A stretch of 64,000 nucleotides of DNA, from NCBI RefSeq assembly GCF_020447315.1, contig NZ_JAJADQ010000002.1, positions 558,001 through 622,000 of the forward strand, in the 5' to 3' direction. How positions within the stretch are numbered: position 1 is the first letter of the stretch; every line of letters begins with the position of its first letter. Below, piece after piece: positions 47,347 through 56,022 of the stretch. Both the position numbers and the translations under genes were made by a program. Source of the DNA: Hymenobacter nitidus. GTDB lineage: Bacteria; Bacteroidota; Bacteroidia; Cytophagales; Hymenobacteraceae. The notes under the pieces were generated by a model. It was not told the DNA's origin, ran no database searches, and worked only from the letters and a program-made list of their open reading frames with translations.

Positions 47347-47821
47347 GGAGTGCGGCGGTATTGGAGTGCGGGGAAACCCACCCGTGAATCGGCCGAACGT
47401 CGCTATTGTAGTACATACCACCCGGCAATTCGGAGATTGTCTGGTAAAACGTCGTGAAATAATAGCGCTCCGTCTTGGCATCGTAATGGCCGGTTCCTTC
47501 GCCAACTTGTTTCAGGCGGTGTTTCGGGTTAGTGCCGACATACACCAAAGCTAGTTTTTGCAGGGAATGCTGCTGGGGATTGAGGTGCATCTGCAGATAA
47601 AGTGCCTGCGTTGAATCACGCTTGCAGGTCAGCCTGGCTATATACTGGGTGGGCTGCGCTGCTACCGGGGCCATTTCCACCCCCTGGTAAGGCACCCGCG
47701 GATCCGGATCAGAGCTGTCGTCTTTGTAGAGTGTGGTTTCAGGACTGGAAGCGGTTGAGCGGCATTGGTTAAGCAGTAATACTGTAGCAGCCAGCATGAC
47801 CATGCTTGAGAGGGCACTCAT
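47330..47821 (-). CDS. Putative lipoprotein of unknown function
   Basis: The 163-residue product has a lipoprotein-like signal (MVMLAATVLLLNQCRSTASS, Cys near residue 20) with a weak lipobox. The mature part has an acidic linker (YKDDSSDPDPRVPYQ) and a beta-rich region: YIARLTCKRDSTQALYLQM, LALVYVGTNPK, ERYYFTTFYQTIS. No family is recognised. Codon use is less GC-rich than that of the helicase. It ends in a hairpin shared with the helicase gene. Confidence 0.62.
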   Translation of the reverse strand: MSALSSMVMLAATVLLLNQCRSTASSPETTLYKDDSSDPDPRVPYQGVEMAPVAAQPTQYIARLTCKRDSTQALYLQMHLNPQQHSLQKLALVYVGTNPKHRLKQVGEGTGHYDAKTERYYFTTFYQTISELPGGMYYNSDVRPIHGWVSPHSNTAALQPLKL

Positions 47822-48056
47822 AAAGTAATCGGTAGGTATACGTAAGTGATACAGGGCACAAGTATAGCCAGAATCTACTGGCCCGGCCAGCCCGGAGGCG
47901 TGCTACGCTCGCCAAGAACTTTCCCCGTGCAAAACCCTGGCCCACCGCTGCGAGTATTTACACTTGCAATCAGCGCCGCTTTTTACCGGTCATTTCCGTA
48001 ACTAGCCGCCCGAAACCGTTTTTTCACCCAACCCGGATACCTAATCCACCCCGAGT

Positions 48057-48572
48057 ATGGCCCAGATCAGCCCCAATAAAGTCGTCACCATCACCTACGA
48101 CTTGAGCGTGACCGACGAAAACCAAGAGAAAGTACTGGTAGAATCGGCCGAGGCCGACGCACCGATGGTGTTTCTGTTCGGCCAGAGCGGCTTGCCCGAA
48201 GAGTTTGAAACCCAGCTCAGCGGCAAAAACCCCGGCGACGCCTTCACCTTCAGCCTCACCCCCGAGCAGGCCTACGGCGACTACGACCAGCAGGCCGTCG
48301 TTGACATTCCGAAAAACGTCTTCGAAATCGACGGCAAAATCGACGAGGAGATGCTGCAGGAAGGCAACTTCCTGCCGATGTCTGACAACCAGGGCAACCA
48401 CATGCAGGGCAAAATCGTCGAAATCGGCGCTGAAACCGTGAAGATGGACTTCAACCACCCCCTGGCCGGTATGGTGATGCACTTCGACGGCAAAGTAGCC
48501 GACGTGCGCGAAGCCACGCCGGAAGAGCTGGCCCACGGCCACGTACACGGCGAAGGCGGCCACCACCACTAA
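48057..48572 (+). CDS. slyD: SlyD-type FKBP peptidyl-prolyl isomerase
   Basis: The 171-residue protein has the FKBP domain split by an insert-in-flap domain, as in SlyD: VVTITYDLSVTDENQEKVLV, FLFGQSGLPEEFETQLSG, EQAYGDYDQQAVVDIPKNVF, and NHPLAGMVMHFDGKVADVRE. A His-rich tail closes the chain (HGHVHGEGG then HHH), which can bind nickel or other metals. It should help protein folding in the cytoplasm. ATG 48057. A terminator with a 20-bp perfect stem follows. Confidence 0.92.
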   Translation: MAQISPNKVVTITYDLSVTDENQEKVLVESAEADAPMVFLFGQSGLPEEFETQLSGKNPGDAFTFSLTPEQAYGDYDQQAVVDIPKNVFEIDGKIDEEMLQEGNFLPMSDNQGNHMQGKIVEIGAETVKMDFNHPLAGMVMHFDGKVADVREATPEELAHGHVHGEGGHHH

Positions 48573-48586
48573 GATTTGGCTATTTG

Positions 48587-48630
48587 CTGATAATAGAAAC
48601 GGGGCCGTATGGCCCCGTTTCTATTATCAG
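48587..48630 (+). terminator. Terminator with a perfect 20-bp stem after slyD
   Basis: CTGATAATAGAAACGGGGCC (48587-48606) is fully complementary to 48611-48630 around a GTAT loop. The stem is longer than usual for a bacterial terminator and could also be a remnant of a repeat. Confidence 0.75.
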
Positions 48631-48810
48631 GCCTAACCCTTGCTTTTCACTGGCATACAATGCTACAGATTCAATTAGTTGTACAAGTAATATTAAACTT
48701 ATATTACTTGCTGCAAGCTTTATGCAGCCACTTAAGCTTACGATTAGCAAACCGATGTAACTGCTAAACTGGTTCAGAAGCTTATAAGGAATTTAGAAGC
48801 AATTACATTT

Positions 48811-49170
48811 TTGAGATATGTACGGTTTTGGAACAGTTTTTTTCAGGATGCTTTACCAAACGTTCAAGAAGCTATAGTGAAAGCAATTAGTAATACAGGT
48901 TTAGATTTAATTTACAATCAAGCAGAAGGCACAATTGAAAGTAGATTCCCAAGCGCATATATAAATATAATCATTGTTAATTCAGACGGTTATGAAGTAT
49001 CGACACCTAACTTAATTAGTAAGCCATATGCTTATCTTATGATTGCTGTTTTGCACGCACTCGTCGAATTTGGTGGAGTATATGAATTGAGAAGCAATAA
49101 TAATGTTCAAAAATTAACACTGCCCAAATGGTCTTGCCTTTCGTGGAAAGACGCTAAACTACAAGTCTAG
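48811..49170 (+). CDS. Low-GC hypothetical protein, possibly broken at the 5' end
   Basis: The frame encodes 119 residues from a TTG at 48811, with LPNVQEAIVKAISNTGLDLI and YAYLMIAVLHALVEFGGVYE as its most hydrophobic parts. No ATG lies in frame upstream, though the frame stays open to 48748. GC is far below that of flanking genes and codon use is AT-rich, so it is probably acquired, perhaps an immunity-type or phage-type protein, or a decaying gene. I do not recognise a family. Confidence 0.5.
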   Translation: MRYVRFWNSFFQDALPNVQEAIVKAISNTGLDLIYNQAEGTIESRFPSAYINIIIVNSDGYEVSTPNLISKPYAYLMIAVLHALVEFGGVYELRSNNNVQKLTLPKWSCLSWKDAKLQV

Positions 49171-49242
49171 CAAAGCTATGTTGGTAGTATCAACTCCCCT
49201 ATCAAGCAGACCAGTAAAAAGCAGAGTACTACATTATTCATG

Positions 49243-49857
49243 CTACCCGTCGAACATAATACGACTTTCCACCCCCGCCCGCAGTTCCGGCCAGAACTCC
49301 CGGAAATCGGCCTCGTACGCCTCTAGCTCCTGGAGAAACGCCGTCGCCCCGGTCACCAGCACCCCCGCACTCGGCACGCGGCGGCTTAGCCCGTGCAAGG
49401 CCCGCTCCAGGCCCTCCGGCCGGGCATAGCCGGTCAGCCAGTCGTCGCGGCGCATGTACTGAAACATGTGCTGCAGGCGCTCGGGCAGCTCCTCTCGGCG
49501 GGCCTGCAGCAGGGCGTACTGGCGCTGGGCAAAGGCGGGCAAGGATTCGGCGGGGTGAAACTGGGTGAAGTCGCGGGCGAGCAGGTGGTCGTAGCCTACG
49601 TCGGCCACTACGCCGGCCCACTTGCCCAGGCCGGCTGCGCGCAGGCGGGCCGTGCTGCGGCGCACCACCGGGTGCGAATCGGTGAAGGAGTCGATGAAGC
49701 GGTGCAGGCGGATGCCGCGCTGCACCGCTTCGGGGTAGGCCAGCACCTGGGCCCGGCCCCGTACGGCCTCGGCGGCAAAGTTGCCGACGACAATGTCCTC
49801 GTAGTCGGGCGTGGCGGCGGGAGTGCCGGAAAGCAGCAGGTGGGCGAGAAAGTTCAT
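49243..49857 (-). CDS. AcpH-like (DUF479) acyl carrier protein phosphodiesterase family
   Basis: The 204-residue protein has the N-terminal MNFLAHLLLSG and the HD-like metal motifs GNFAAEA, GIRLHRFIDSFTDSHP and VVADVGYDHLLARDF, which mark the AcpH family. E. coli AcpH removes the phosphopantetheine arm from acyl carrier protein. Relatives in many Bacteroidota may have a different substrate. ATG 49857 is fixed by the motif; the frame is open to 49878. Confidence 0.88.
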   Translation of the reverse strand: MNFLAHLLLSGTPAATPDYEDIVVGNFAAEAVRGRAQVLAYPEAVQRGIRLHRFIDSFTDSHPVVRRSTARLRAAGLGKWAGVVADVGYDHLLARDFTQFHPAESLPAFAQRQYALLQARREELPERLQHMFQYMRRDDWLTGYARPEGLERALHGLSRRVPSAGVLVTGATAFLQELEAYEADFREFWPELRAGVESRIMFDG

Positions 49858-50002
49858 GCGTGAGGGGAAGTACGGCAAAATCCGGGGAGTAGCCCACTGG
49901 TTAAGCTAACCCGGGGGGCTACCGGACCGTACAGACAAACAAGCCGCTGGCTAGTATGGCGGCTTCTATTCTTTCCGTTCTTCCCCAAACACCCCTCTAC
50001 CC

Positions 50003-50515
50003 ATGCCTGATCAATCGCCCGTTACCAACGACCTGTCCAAGCTGCTCGATAAAATCAAAGACGTGCGCATCGCCATGCTCACGACCCAGGACGAAGACGG
50101 CAGCCTGCGCAGCCGCCCCATGTATACCCAGAAACCCGACGGCAGCAGCGCCCTGGTGTTTCTCACCGATAAAGATTCGGCTAAAGTTTACGAGGTGAAG
50201 AAAGACAGCCACGTAAACCTGAGCTACGCCACACCCGAAGACAACGTGTACGTGTCCGTGTCGGGCCGCGCCAACGCCTACCGCGACCAGGCCGAAATCG
50301 ACAAGCTCTGGAGTGAGCCGATGCGCGCCTGGTTTGCCAAAGGCAAGGACGACCCGAACATCTACATCCTGAAAGTGGAAATCGAGAAGGGCGAGTACTG
50401 GGATACGCCCAGCAGCACGCTCACCCAGGTAGCGGCCTACGTGAAGGCCCTGGCTACCGGGGAGCGGGCCACCTCCGACGACGTGAACGAGCACGCCAAG
50501 GTGAACGTGAAGTAA
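50003..50515 (+). CDS. PPOX-fold flavin-binding protein (general stress type)
   Basis: The 170-residue protein is a split-barrel of the pyridoxamine 5'-phosphate oxidase superfamily: KIKDVRIAMLTTQDEDGSLR, RSRPMYTQKPDG, LVFLTDKDSAKVYEVKKD, VNLSYATPEDNVYVSVSG. It resembles general stress protein 26-like proteins that bind FMN or F420-like flavins; the true activity is not clear. Start ATG 50003. It is followed by a terminator and then the CrtA-like gene on the same strand. Confidence 0.87.
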   Translation: MPDQSPVTNDLSKLLDKIKDVRIAMLTTQDEDGSLRSRPMYTQKPDGSSALVFLTDKDSAKVYEVKKDSHVNLSYATPEDNVYVSVSGRANAYRDQAEIDKLWSEPMRAWFAKGKDDPNIYILKVEIEKGEYWDTPSSTLTQVAAYVKALATGERATSDDVNEHAKVNVK

Positions 50516-50538
50516 GCTTGGCTACTTGCCAGTGCGAG

Positions 50539-50568
50539 AAGGGCCGGAAGCAATTCCGGCCCTTTTTT
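50539..50568 (+). terminator. Intrinsic terminator after the PPOX-family gene
   Basis: AAGGGCCGGAA, GCAA loop, TTCCGGCCCTT, then TTTT, 24 bp after the stop. Confidence 0.88.
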
Positions 50569-50627
50569 GTTGTTTTGCCAGCCCCCCTTTGGCGCGGCCT
50601 TCTCCACCTGCTTATTCCGTCCTTTTC

Positions 50628-51320
50628 TTGCTGACCACGCTCACTATTTTCACTCTGCGACCCGGCACTACCCGCTGGGGGCTGGCCCAGATGGGCACCG
50701 CGCCGCGCCAGCTGCAGCGGGTACCGGGCCTGCGTTTTTTCAAGATGCTGGGCAGTGGCTACGATTTCGGCCTAAAGCCCAACTTCCAGCGCTACGCCCT
50801 GATGGCCGTGTGGGAAACCCCAGCCGCCGCCGCAAGCTTCTTTGCTGCTCACCCGCTTTGGCTCAACTACCAGCAGCACAGCGCCGAAACCTGGACCCTG
50901 CACCTGGCCCCGCTCAAAGCCCACGGCCTCTGGGACGGCCAGAATCCCTTCGATTACCAAACCCAGACTGCCACAGCCGAGGGGCCGGTAGCGGTACTTA
51001 CCCGCGCCTCCATCAAGCTCTGGAAAGCCCCACAGTTTTGGCGCGCCGTGCCGGCCACCAGCGCGGCTTTTGCCCAGGCCCAGGGCGTGCGGGCCGCCAT
51101 TGGGCTGGGCGAAATTCCGGTGGTACGGCAGGCTACCTTCAGCGTGTGGGAGTCGGCGGCCAGCATGCAGCAGTATGCCTACCGCGGAGCCGCCCACAAA
51201 GGCGTTATTCAGCGCACCCGGCAAGAAAAATGGTACGGCGAGGAGCTGTTCGCCCGCTTTACGGTGCTTCGCAGCCAGGGCACGCTGGATGGCCGCAATC
51301 CGCTGGAAGGCTTGGTGTAA
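50628..51320 (+). CDS. CrtA-like (spheroidene monooxygenase family) protein
   Basis: The 230-residue protein begins TTLTIFTLRPGTTRWGLAQM and reads GLRFFKMLGSGYDFG, YALMAVWETPAAAASFFAA and, near the end, AYRGAAHKGVIQRTRQEKWY followed by EELFARFTVL. These are marks of the CrtA family, a haem-dependent carotenoid 2-monooxygenase in purple bacteria. Relatives in Bacteroidota are likely carotenoid or other terpenoid oxygenases. No other carotenoid gene is near. I chose TTG 50628 as start: the frame is open to 50526, but that would run through the terminator. About 230 residues suits the family. Confidence 0.82.
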   Translation: MLTTLTIFTLRPGTTRWGLAQMGTAPRQLQRVPGLRFFKMLGSGYDFGLKPNFQRYALMAVWETPAAAASFFAAHPLWLNYQQHSAETWTLHLAPLKAHGLWDGQNPFDYQTQTATAEGPVAVLTRASIKLWKAPQFWRAVPATSAAFAQAQGVRAAIGLGEIPVVRQATFSVWESAASMQQYAYRGAAHKGVIQRTRQEKWYGEELFARFTVLRSQGTLDGRNPLEGLV

Positions 51321-51341
51321 GCCCGGCGCCCAGGGCTGAGG

Positions 51342-51884
51342 TTAGCTCCCGATGGGGGCAGTCCGGGTGGTTGGCTGGGTTTTCAACGCCTGCTTCATTT
51401 CCTTTTCTTTCAGCTTCTTGCAGGTCAGCACCACCACGGCGTCGTTGCTCATGGCGTTTTCCTCGTAGCTCATGTGCACTTTCTTGCCGTTCCAGGCGTA
51501 GCGCTGGGCAAAGGCGCTGCTGCGGGTACCAGAGCCAGCCTTCTGCTGCAACGCCGCCAGCATAGCCCGGCTGTTGTCCAGCCCCTGGGTTTTGAGCAAA
51601 ATCACGCTGAGCTTGCCCTGGTAAAAGCCGTAGGTAACGTCGGATACTTGCCCCTCACCCAGGGTTTTGGGCTCGGTCTTGCGGCGGTAGTAGCGCGTCT
51701 GCCCGGCTTTTTCGGCCAGGGCCAGGTCCCGGAAGGCGCTGGTGTCACTCTCAAAACGGGCGCCCCGGTACCCGTAGGTTTCATCTAGGGCCTGAAGGCT
51801 GGCGGGTGCCTGCTGAGCCAGCAGCGGCGCGGCCGTCAGCAGAAGCAGACCAGTTAGAGAGGAGAAGAGCTTCATAAAAGACAA
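51342..51884 (-). CDS. Exported protein of unknown function
   Basis: The 180-residue product has a signal peptide (MKLFSSLTGLLLLTAAPLLA, after MSF). The mature part is DETYGYRGARFESDTSAF, then a pattern TYGFYQGKLSVILLKTQGL and a C-terminal VVLTCKKLKEKEM. The pattern with YxxRKTEPKTLGEGQVSDV suggests a beta-sandwich of unknown kind. No catalytic motif. The start may be 51884 or 51875. Convergent with the CrtA-like gene, 21 bp apart. Confidence 0.7.
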   Translation of the reverse strand: MSFMKLFSSLTGLLLLTAAPLLAQQAPASLQALDETYGYRGARFESDTSAFRDLALAEKAGQTRYYRRKTEPKTLGEGQVSDVTYGFYQGKLSVILLKTQGLDNSRAMLAALQQKAGSGTRSSAFAQRYAWNGKKVHMSYEENAMSNDAVVVLTCKKLKEKEMKQALKTQPTTRTAPIGS

Positions 51885-52000
51885 ATAGAAAGTAGAACAA
51901 AATGCCGGAAGTCGGCAATATAAAATCTACAGTACAATTTGCCGCATCTTTTATTTCTACCCGGATGCCTCCCAACCACCCGGCTGAGGCTGATTTTCGC

Positions 52001-52594
52001 TCAGGCCAGGGCGTGAATATGCCGGATAACGTCTTCGGCCGCGCCAATAGGCAGCTCCCCGAACAAGCTCAGCTGGGCCGCACTGATAATCTCCACGTCG
52101 GTGAGGCCGATAAAGCCCAGCAGCAGCCGCAGGTAAGGGGTGGCATGGTCCAGGCTGCTCCCGATTTCCACGGCCCCCGAAGTCACGACCAGATACACCT
52201 TTTTGCCGTGCAGCAGCCCCGTATAGCCATTTTCCAGGAAGGCGAACGTCAGGCCGGCGCGCACAATCTGGTCGAACCAGGCTTTGAGAGCCGCCGGAAT
52301 ACCGAAATTATATATTGGGGCCCCGATAACGAGAATATCCGCGGCCTGCACCTCCCCGACCAGCTGATCCGACAAGCGGAGCGCCTGCCGCTGCTCGGCC
52401 GTGCGCTGCTCCTGCGGAATATACAACCCGCTGATCATCACATCATCTACGCACGGAATTCCGGCCGCTACATCCCGGTAGGCAATACGCAGGCCGGGAT
52501 GCTGGGCCACGAGTTCAGCCACCAGCTCGGCCACCAGCTTACGGCTAACCGATTGGTCGGTGCGGCCACTTGAGTTTACCACTAGGACGTTCAT
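52001..52594 (-). CDS. azoR: FMN-dependent NADH-azoreductase
   Basis: The 197-residue flavodoxin-fold protein reads MNVLVVNSSGRTDQSVSRKL at the N-terminus, GAPIYNFGIPAALKAWFDQI near residue 95, and YLVVTSGAVEIG in the middle. These are the AzoR signature regions. It reduces quinones and azo compounds with NADH via FMN, in the cytoplasm. ATG 52594 is chosen; the frame is open to 52684. It lies upstream of the 51342 gene on the same strand, 116 bp apart. Confidence 0.93.
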   Translation of the reverse strand: MNVLVVNSSGRTDQSVSRKLVAELVAELVAQHPGLRIAYRDVAAGIPCVDDVMISGLYIPQEQRTAEQRQALRLSDQLVGEVQAADILVIGAPIYNFGIPAALKAWFDQIVRAGLTFAFLENGYTGLLHGKKVYLVVTSGAVEIGSSLDHATPYLRLLLGFIGLTDVEIISAAQLSLFGELPIGAAEDVIRHIHALA

Positions 52595-53001
52595 ACAACA
52601 AGGGGTTTGGTGAAGGACAGGCAGCCGATTGAGCGTACGTAGTGGTGCGCTCGTAAATTGGTATAGCATTACCCTATTCAACACGTATTGCCTGTTCGCC
52701 CCTATTGCCTGCTGCCTCTAAACGCCCCAGCCCCTCCCGCAGGTGGGGCGGCCAGACGCTCCGGCAGGCTGCCCGGGCTGCCGTGCGCAGCCTGAATCAG
52801 CATCTATTTTATATAAATATATAAATAATAAATTAAACTGTTTCGTCAGCAGATTTACGGCTCCTGCTTTTCTCCGCCTGAAAATTCCTTTGAGGGCAAG
52901 ACAAAATACCCGGCCCCGGCCCAATCTTATCGAGAATTACCCTTTCCCGGCATTTCCGCTTAATTTCGCCAGTTCAGAGCAATCCAACTAAGCAGACGCC
53001 C
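52595..53001. other. Upstream region of leuS, partly AT-rich
   Basis: These 407 bases hold the divergent promoters of azoR and leuS. About 52795-52850 is AT-rich (ATATAAATATATAAATAATA and similar), unlike its GC-rich flanks. A -7 box for leuS, TAATTTCGC, lies at 52961-52969. No gene is supported here. Confidence 0.5.
52961..52969 (+). promoter_or_regulatory. Possible -7 box of leuS
   Basis: TAATTTCGC is one base off the TAnnTTTGC form and lies 33 bp before the leuS ATG. It is motif-based only. Confidence 0.4.
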
Positions 53002-55782
53002 ATGCCCGGCTATCATCCCCAGGATATTGAGAAGAAGTGGCAAGCCCACTGGAAAGAAAATAGCACCTTCAAGGCCGACAACCACTCGGAGAAGCCCAAG
53101 TACTACGTGCTCGACATGTTCCCGTACCCCAGCGGGGCGGGCCTGCACGTGGGCCACCCGCTGGGCTACATTGCCTCCGATATCGTGACGCGCTACAAGC
53201 GCCTGCAGGGCTATAACGTGCTGCACCCCATGGGTTTCGACTCCTTCGGCCTGCCCGCCGAGCAGTACGCCATCCAGACCGGCCAGCACCCCGAAAAAAC
53301 CACCCGCGAGAATATTGCCCGCTACATCGAGCAGCTCAGCTCCCTGGGCTTCAGCTACGACTGGAGCCGGGAGGTACGCACTTCCGACCCCTCGTACTAT
53401 AAGTGGACGCAGTGGATTTTCCTCAAGCTGTTCAATAGCTGGTACAACCTCGACACCGACCGCGCTGAGCCGCTGAAGACCCTGCTGGCCAAGTTTGCCG
53501 AAAACGGCAGCGAGGGTATCCGGGCCGCCGGCGACGAGGAGGAGCGCCACAGCTTTACCGCCGGCCAGTGGCAGACGTTCACGGAAAAGCAGAAGCTGCA
53601 GGCCGTGCACCCCTACCGCCTGGCCTATCAGCAGGATACCTACGTGAACTGGTGCCCCGGCCTGGGCACGGTGCTCTCAAACGACGAAGTAAAGGACGGC
53701 CTCTCCGAGCGGGGCGGCTTCCCCGTGGAGCGGCGCCTGATGCCCCAGTGGAATCTGCGCATCACCGCCTACGCCGACCGCCTGCTCCAGGGCCTGGACC
53801 ACATCGACTGGCCCGAAGCCGTGAAGGAGATGCAGCGTAACTGGATTGGCAAGTCCATCGGCGCCGAGGTTACCTTCCAGGTGCAGGGCCACGACCAGGC
53901 CCAGATCAAGGTGTATACCACCCGCGTTGATACTATTTACGGCGCGACCTTCCTGGTACTGGCCCCTGAGCACGAGTTGGTGGCGGAATTGACCACGCCC
54001 GAGCAGCAGGCCCACATTCAGGAGTACATCGATGCCACCAAGCGCCGTTCGGAGCGCGACCGGATGGCCGACACCAAAACCGTGTCGGGGGCTTTTACCG
54101 GTAGCTACGGCGTCAATCCGTTCAGCGGCGAGCCGATCCAGATCTGGATTGCCGACTACGTGCTGGCCGGCTACGGCACCGGCGCTGTGATGGCCGTGCC
54201 CTCGGGCGACCAGCGCGACTACGTCTTTGCCAAGCACTTTGGCCTGCCCATCGTGCCGGTAACCGATGCGCAAAACATTGAGGAGCAAGCCGACCCGACC
54301 AAGGAAGGCCGCTACATCAACTCCGAGCTGATCAACGGTCTGGGCTACAAGGAGGCTACCCAGAAGCTGATTCAGGAGCTGGAAGCGCGGGGCATCGGCA
54401 AGGGCAAAACCAACTTCCGCATCCGCGACGCCATCTTCGGCCGGCAGCGCTACTGGGGCGAGCCCATCCCGATTTACTATAAGGACGGCGTGGCCTACGG
54501 CGTAGCCGAGGAAGATCTGCCCCTGGTGCTGCCCGAAATCGATGAGTACAAGCCCACCGAAACCGGCGAGCCGCCCCTGGGCCGCGCCAAGGACTGGAAG
54601 TACAAAGGCCAGTACGAGTACGAGCTGAGCACGATGCCCGGCTGGGCCGGCTCCAGCTGGTACTTCCTGCGCTACATGGACCCCACGAACAACGAGCGTT
54701 TCGTGGGCCAGGAAGCCGAGCAATACTGGCAGAGCGTGGACTTATATCTCGGTGGCGCAGAGCATGCTACGGGCCACCTGCTCTACTCCCGCTTCTGGCA
54801 CCTGTTCCTCAAAGACCTGGGCCTGGTAACGGCAGCCGAGCCCTTCCAGAAGCTCATCAACCAGGGCATGATTCTGGGCCGCTCCAACTTCGTGTACCGC
54901 ATCAACGGCACCAACACGTTCGTAACCCTGGGCAAGAAAGACCAGCACGAAACCACCGCCCTGCACGTGGATGTGAACATCGTTAACAACGATATCCTGG
55001 ACACTGAAGCCTTTAAAAAGTGGCGACCGGATTATGCTACGGCAGAATTTATTCTTGAAGACGATGTCCGCTATGTATGCGGTTGGGAAGTCGAGAAGAT
55101 GTCAAAGGGCAAATTCAACGTAGTAAGTCCTGATATACTGGTTAATCAGTATGGTGCCGATGCGCTGCGCCTCTACGAAATGTTCCTGGGCCCTCTGGAG
55201 CAGTACAAGCCTTGGAATACCAACGGCATGAGCGGCGTGGCGGGCTTTCTGAAGAAGCTCTGGCGCCTCTACCACCCCCAGGATGGCGACTTCGCCGTAA
55301 CCGACGAAGATGCTTCGCCCGCCGAGCTGAAGGCCCTGCACAAGGCCATCAAGAAAGTGGAAGAGGACATCGAGAAGTTCTCGTTCAACACCACCGTCAG
55401 CGCCCTGATGATAACGGTGAACGAGCTGACCAGCCTCGACACGCACAAGCGCGTCATTCTGGAGCCCCTCGCCATCCTGATTTCGCCCTACGCGCCCCAC
55501 CTGGCCGAAGAGCTCTGGACCAAGCTGGGCCACGCAGCCGGCTCCATCAGCTCGGCCACGTATCCCGAGTTCCGGGAGGAATACCTCGTGGAAGACACCG
55601 TGAACTACCCGGTGGCCATCAACGGCAAGGTGCGCGAAACCCAGCAGTTTGCCGCCGGCGCCACTGCCGCCGAAATCGAAGCCGCCGTGCGCGAATCCGG
55701 TTTCCTGGCCCGCTTTGCCGAGGGCAAGGAAGCCAAGAAGTTCATCGTCGTACCCGGCCGCATGGTGAACGTGGTAGTGTAG
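53002..55782 (+). CDS. leuS: Leucyl-tRNA synthetase
   Basis: The 926-residue LeuRS has the class I marks: PYPSGAGLHVGHPLGY (HIGH region) near residue 42, the CP1 editing insert with TRVDTIYGATFLVL and YGTGAVMAVPSGDQRD, SSWYFLRYMDP, and the KMSKS loop as EKMSKGKFNVVSPD near residue 700. A helical anticodon-binding domain and C-terminal domain end the chain. It charges tRNA(Leu). Two short stretches, about 54735-54775 and 54995-55165, use AT-rich codons unlike the rest of the gene; the protein sequence there is normal. ATG 53002; terminator at 55801. Confidence 0.97.
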   Translation: MPGYHPQDIEKKWQAHWKENSTFKADNHSEKPKYYVLDMFPYPSGAGLHVGHPLGYIASDIVTRYKRLQGYNVLHPMGFDSFGLPAEQYAIQTGQHPEKTTRENIARYIEQLSSLGFSYDWSREVRTSDPSYYKWTQWIFLKLFNSWYNLDTDRAEPLKTLLAKFAENGSEGIRAAGDEEERHSFTAGQWQTFTEKQKLQAVHPYRLAYQQDTYVNWCPGLGTVLSNDEVKDGLSERGGFPVERRLMPQWNLRITAYADRLLQGLDHIDWPEAVKEMQRNWIGKSIGAEVTFQVQGHDQAQIKVYTTRVDTIYGATFLVLAPEHELVAELTTPEQQAHIQEYIDATKRRSERDRMADTKTVSGAFTGSYGVNPFSGEPIQIWIADYVLAGYGTGAVMAVPSGDQRDYVFAKHFGLPIVPVTDAQNIEEQADPTKEGRYINSELINGLGYKEATQKLIQELEARGIGKGKTNFRIRDAIFGRQRYWGEPIPIYYKDGVAYGVAEEDLPLVLPEIDEYKPTETGEPPLGRAKDWKYKGQYEYELSTMPGWAGSSWYFLRYMDPTNNERFVGQEAEQYWQSVDLYLGGAEHATGHLLYSRFWHLFLKDLGLVTAAEPFQKLINQGMILGRSNFVYRINGTNTFVTLGKKDQHETTALHVDVNIVNNDILDTEAFKKWRPDYATAEFILEDDVRYVCGWEVEKMSKGKFNVVSPDILVNQYGADALRLYEMFLGPLEQYKPWNTNGMSGVAGFLKKLWRLYHPQDGDFAVTDEDASPAELKALHKAIKKVEEDIEKFSFNTTVSALMITVNELTSLDTHKRVILEPLAILISPYAPHLAEELWTKLGHAAGSISSATYPEFREEYLVEDTVNYPVAINGKVRETQQFAAGATAAEIEAAVRESGFLARFAEGKEAKKFIVVPGRMVNVVV

Positions 55783-55800
55783 ACACAATTTGGATCAATT

Positions 55801-55836
55801 GAAAAGGCCCGTTGGATAGCTCCAGCGGGCCTTTTC
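55801..55836 (+). terminator. Intrinsic terminator after leuS
   Basis: AAAAGGCCCG and CGGGCCTTTT around 14 nt, 19 bp after the stop. Confidence 0.85.
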
Positions 55837-55856
55837 GCATGTTTATATCTGCGTAT

Positions 55857-56016
55857 GTCATTGCGAGGAACGAAGCCATCCGTCCGCTGAAATGTGCTCA
55901 GCCCTCTACTGTGAAAAGCCCTAACGCCTGGGCAGACATTAGGGCTTTCTGGCTAAAGGGCAGGACTACCTTCGCAGAAGACGGATTGCCACGGCCTTTG
56001 GCCTCGCAAGGACAGG
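55857..56016. repeat. Intergenic palindromic repeat, family A copy 4
   Basis: It starts TGTCATTGCGAGGAACGAAG, continues CCATCCGTCC, has a central hairpin of AAAGCCCTAA with TTAGGGCTTT, and ends GACGGATTGCC and CCTCGCAAGGACAGG. The long AATGTGG arms of copies 1 and 2 are missing. Confidence 0.85.
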
Positions 56017-56022
56017 AAAGTC

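Noticed and set aside
50526..50627. A longer CrtA-like start at TTG 50526
   Set aside because: That start lies before a strong terminator (50539-50568) which would fall inside the gene; TTG 50628 gives a family-like length.
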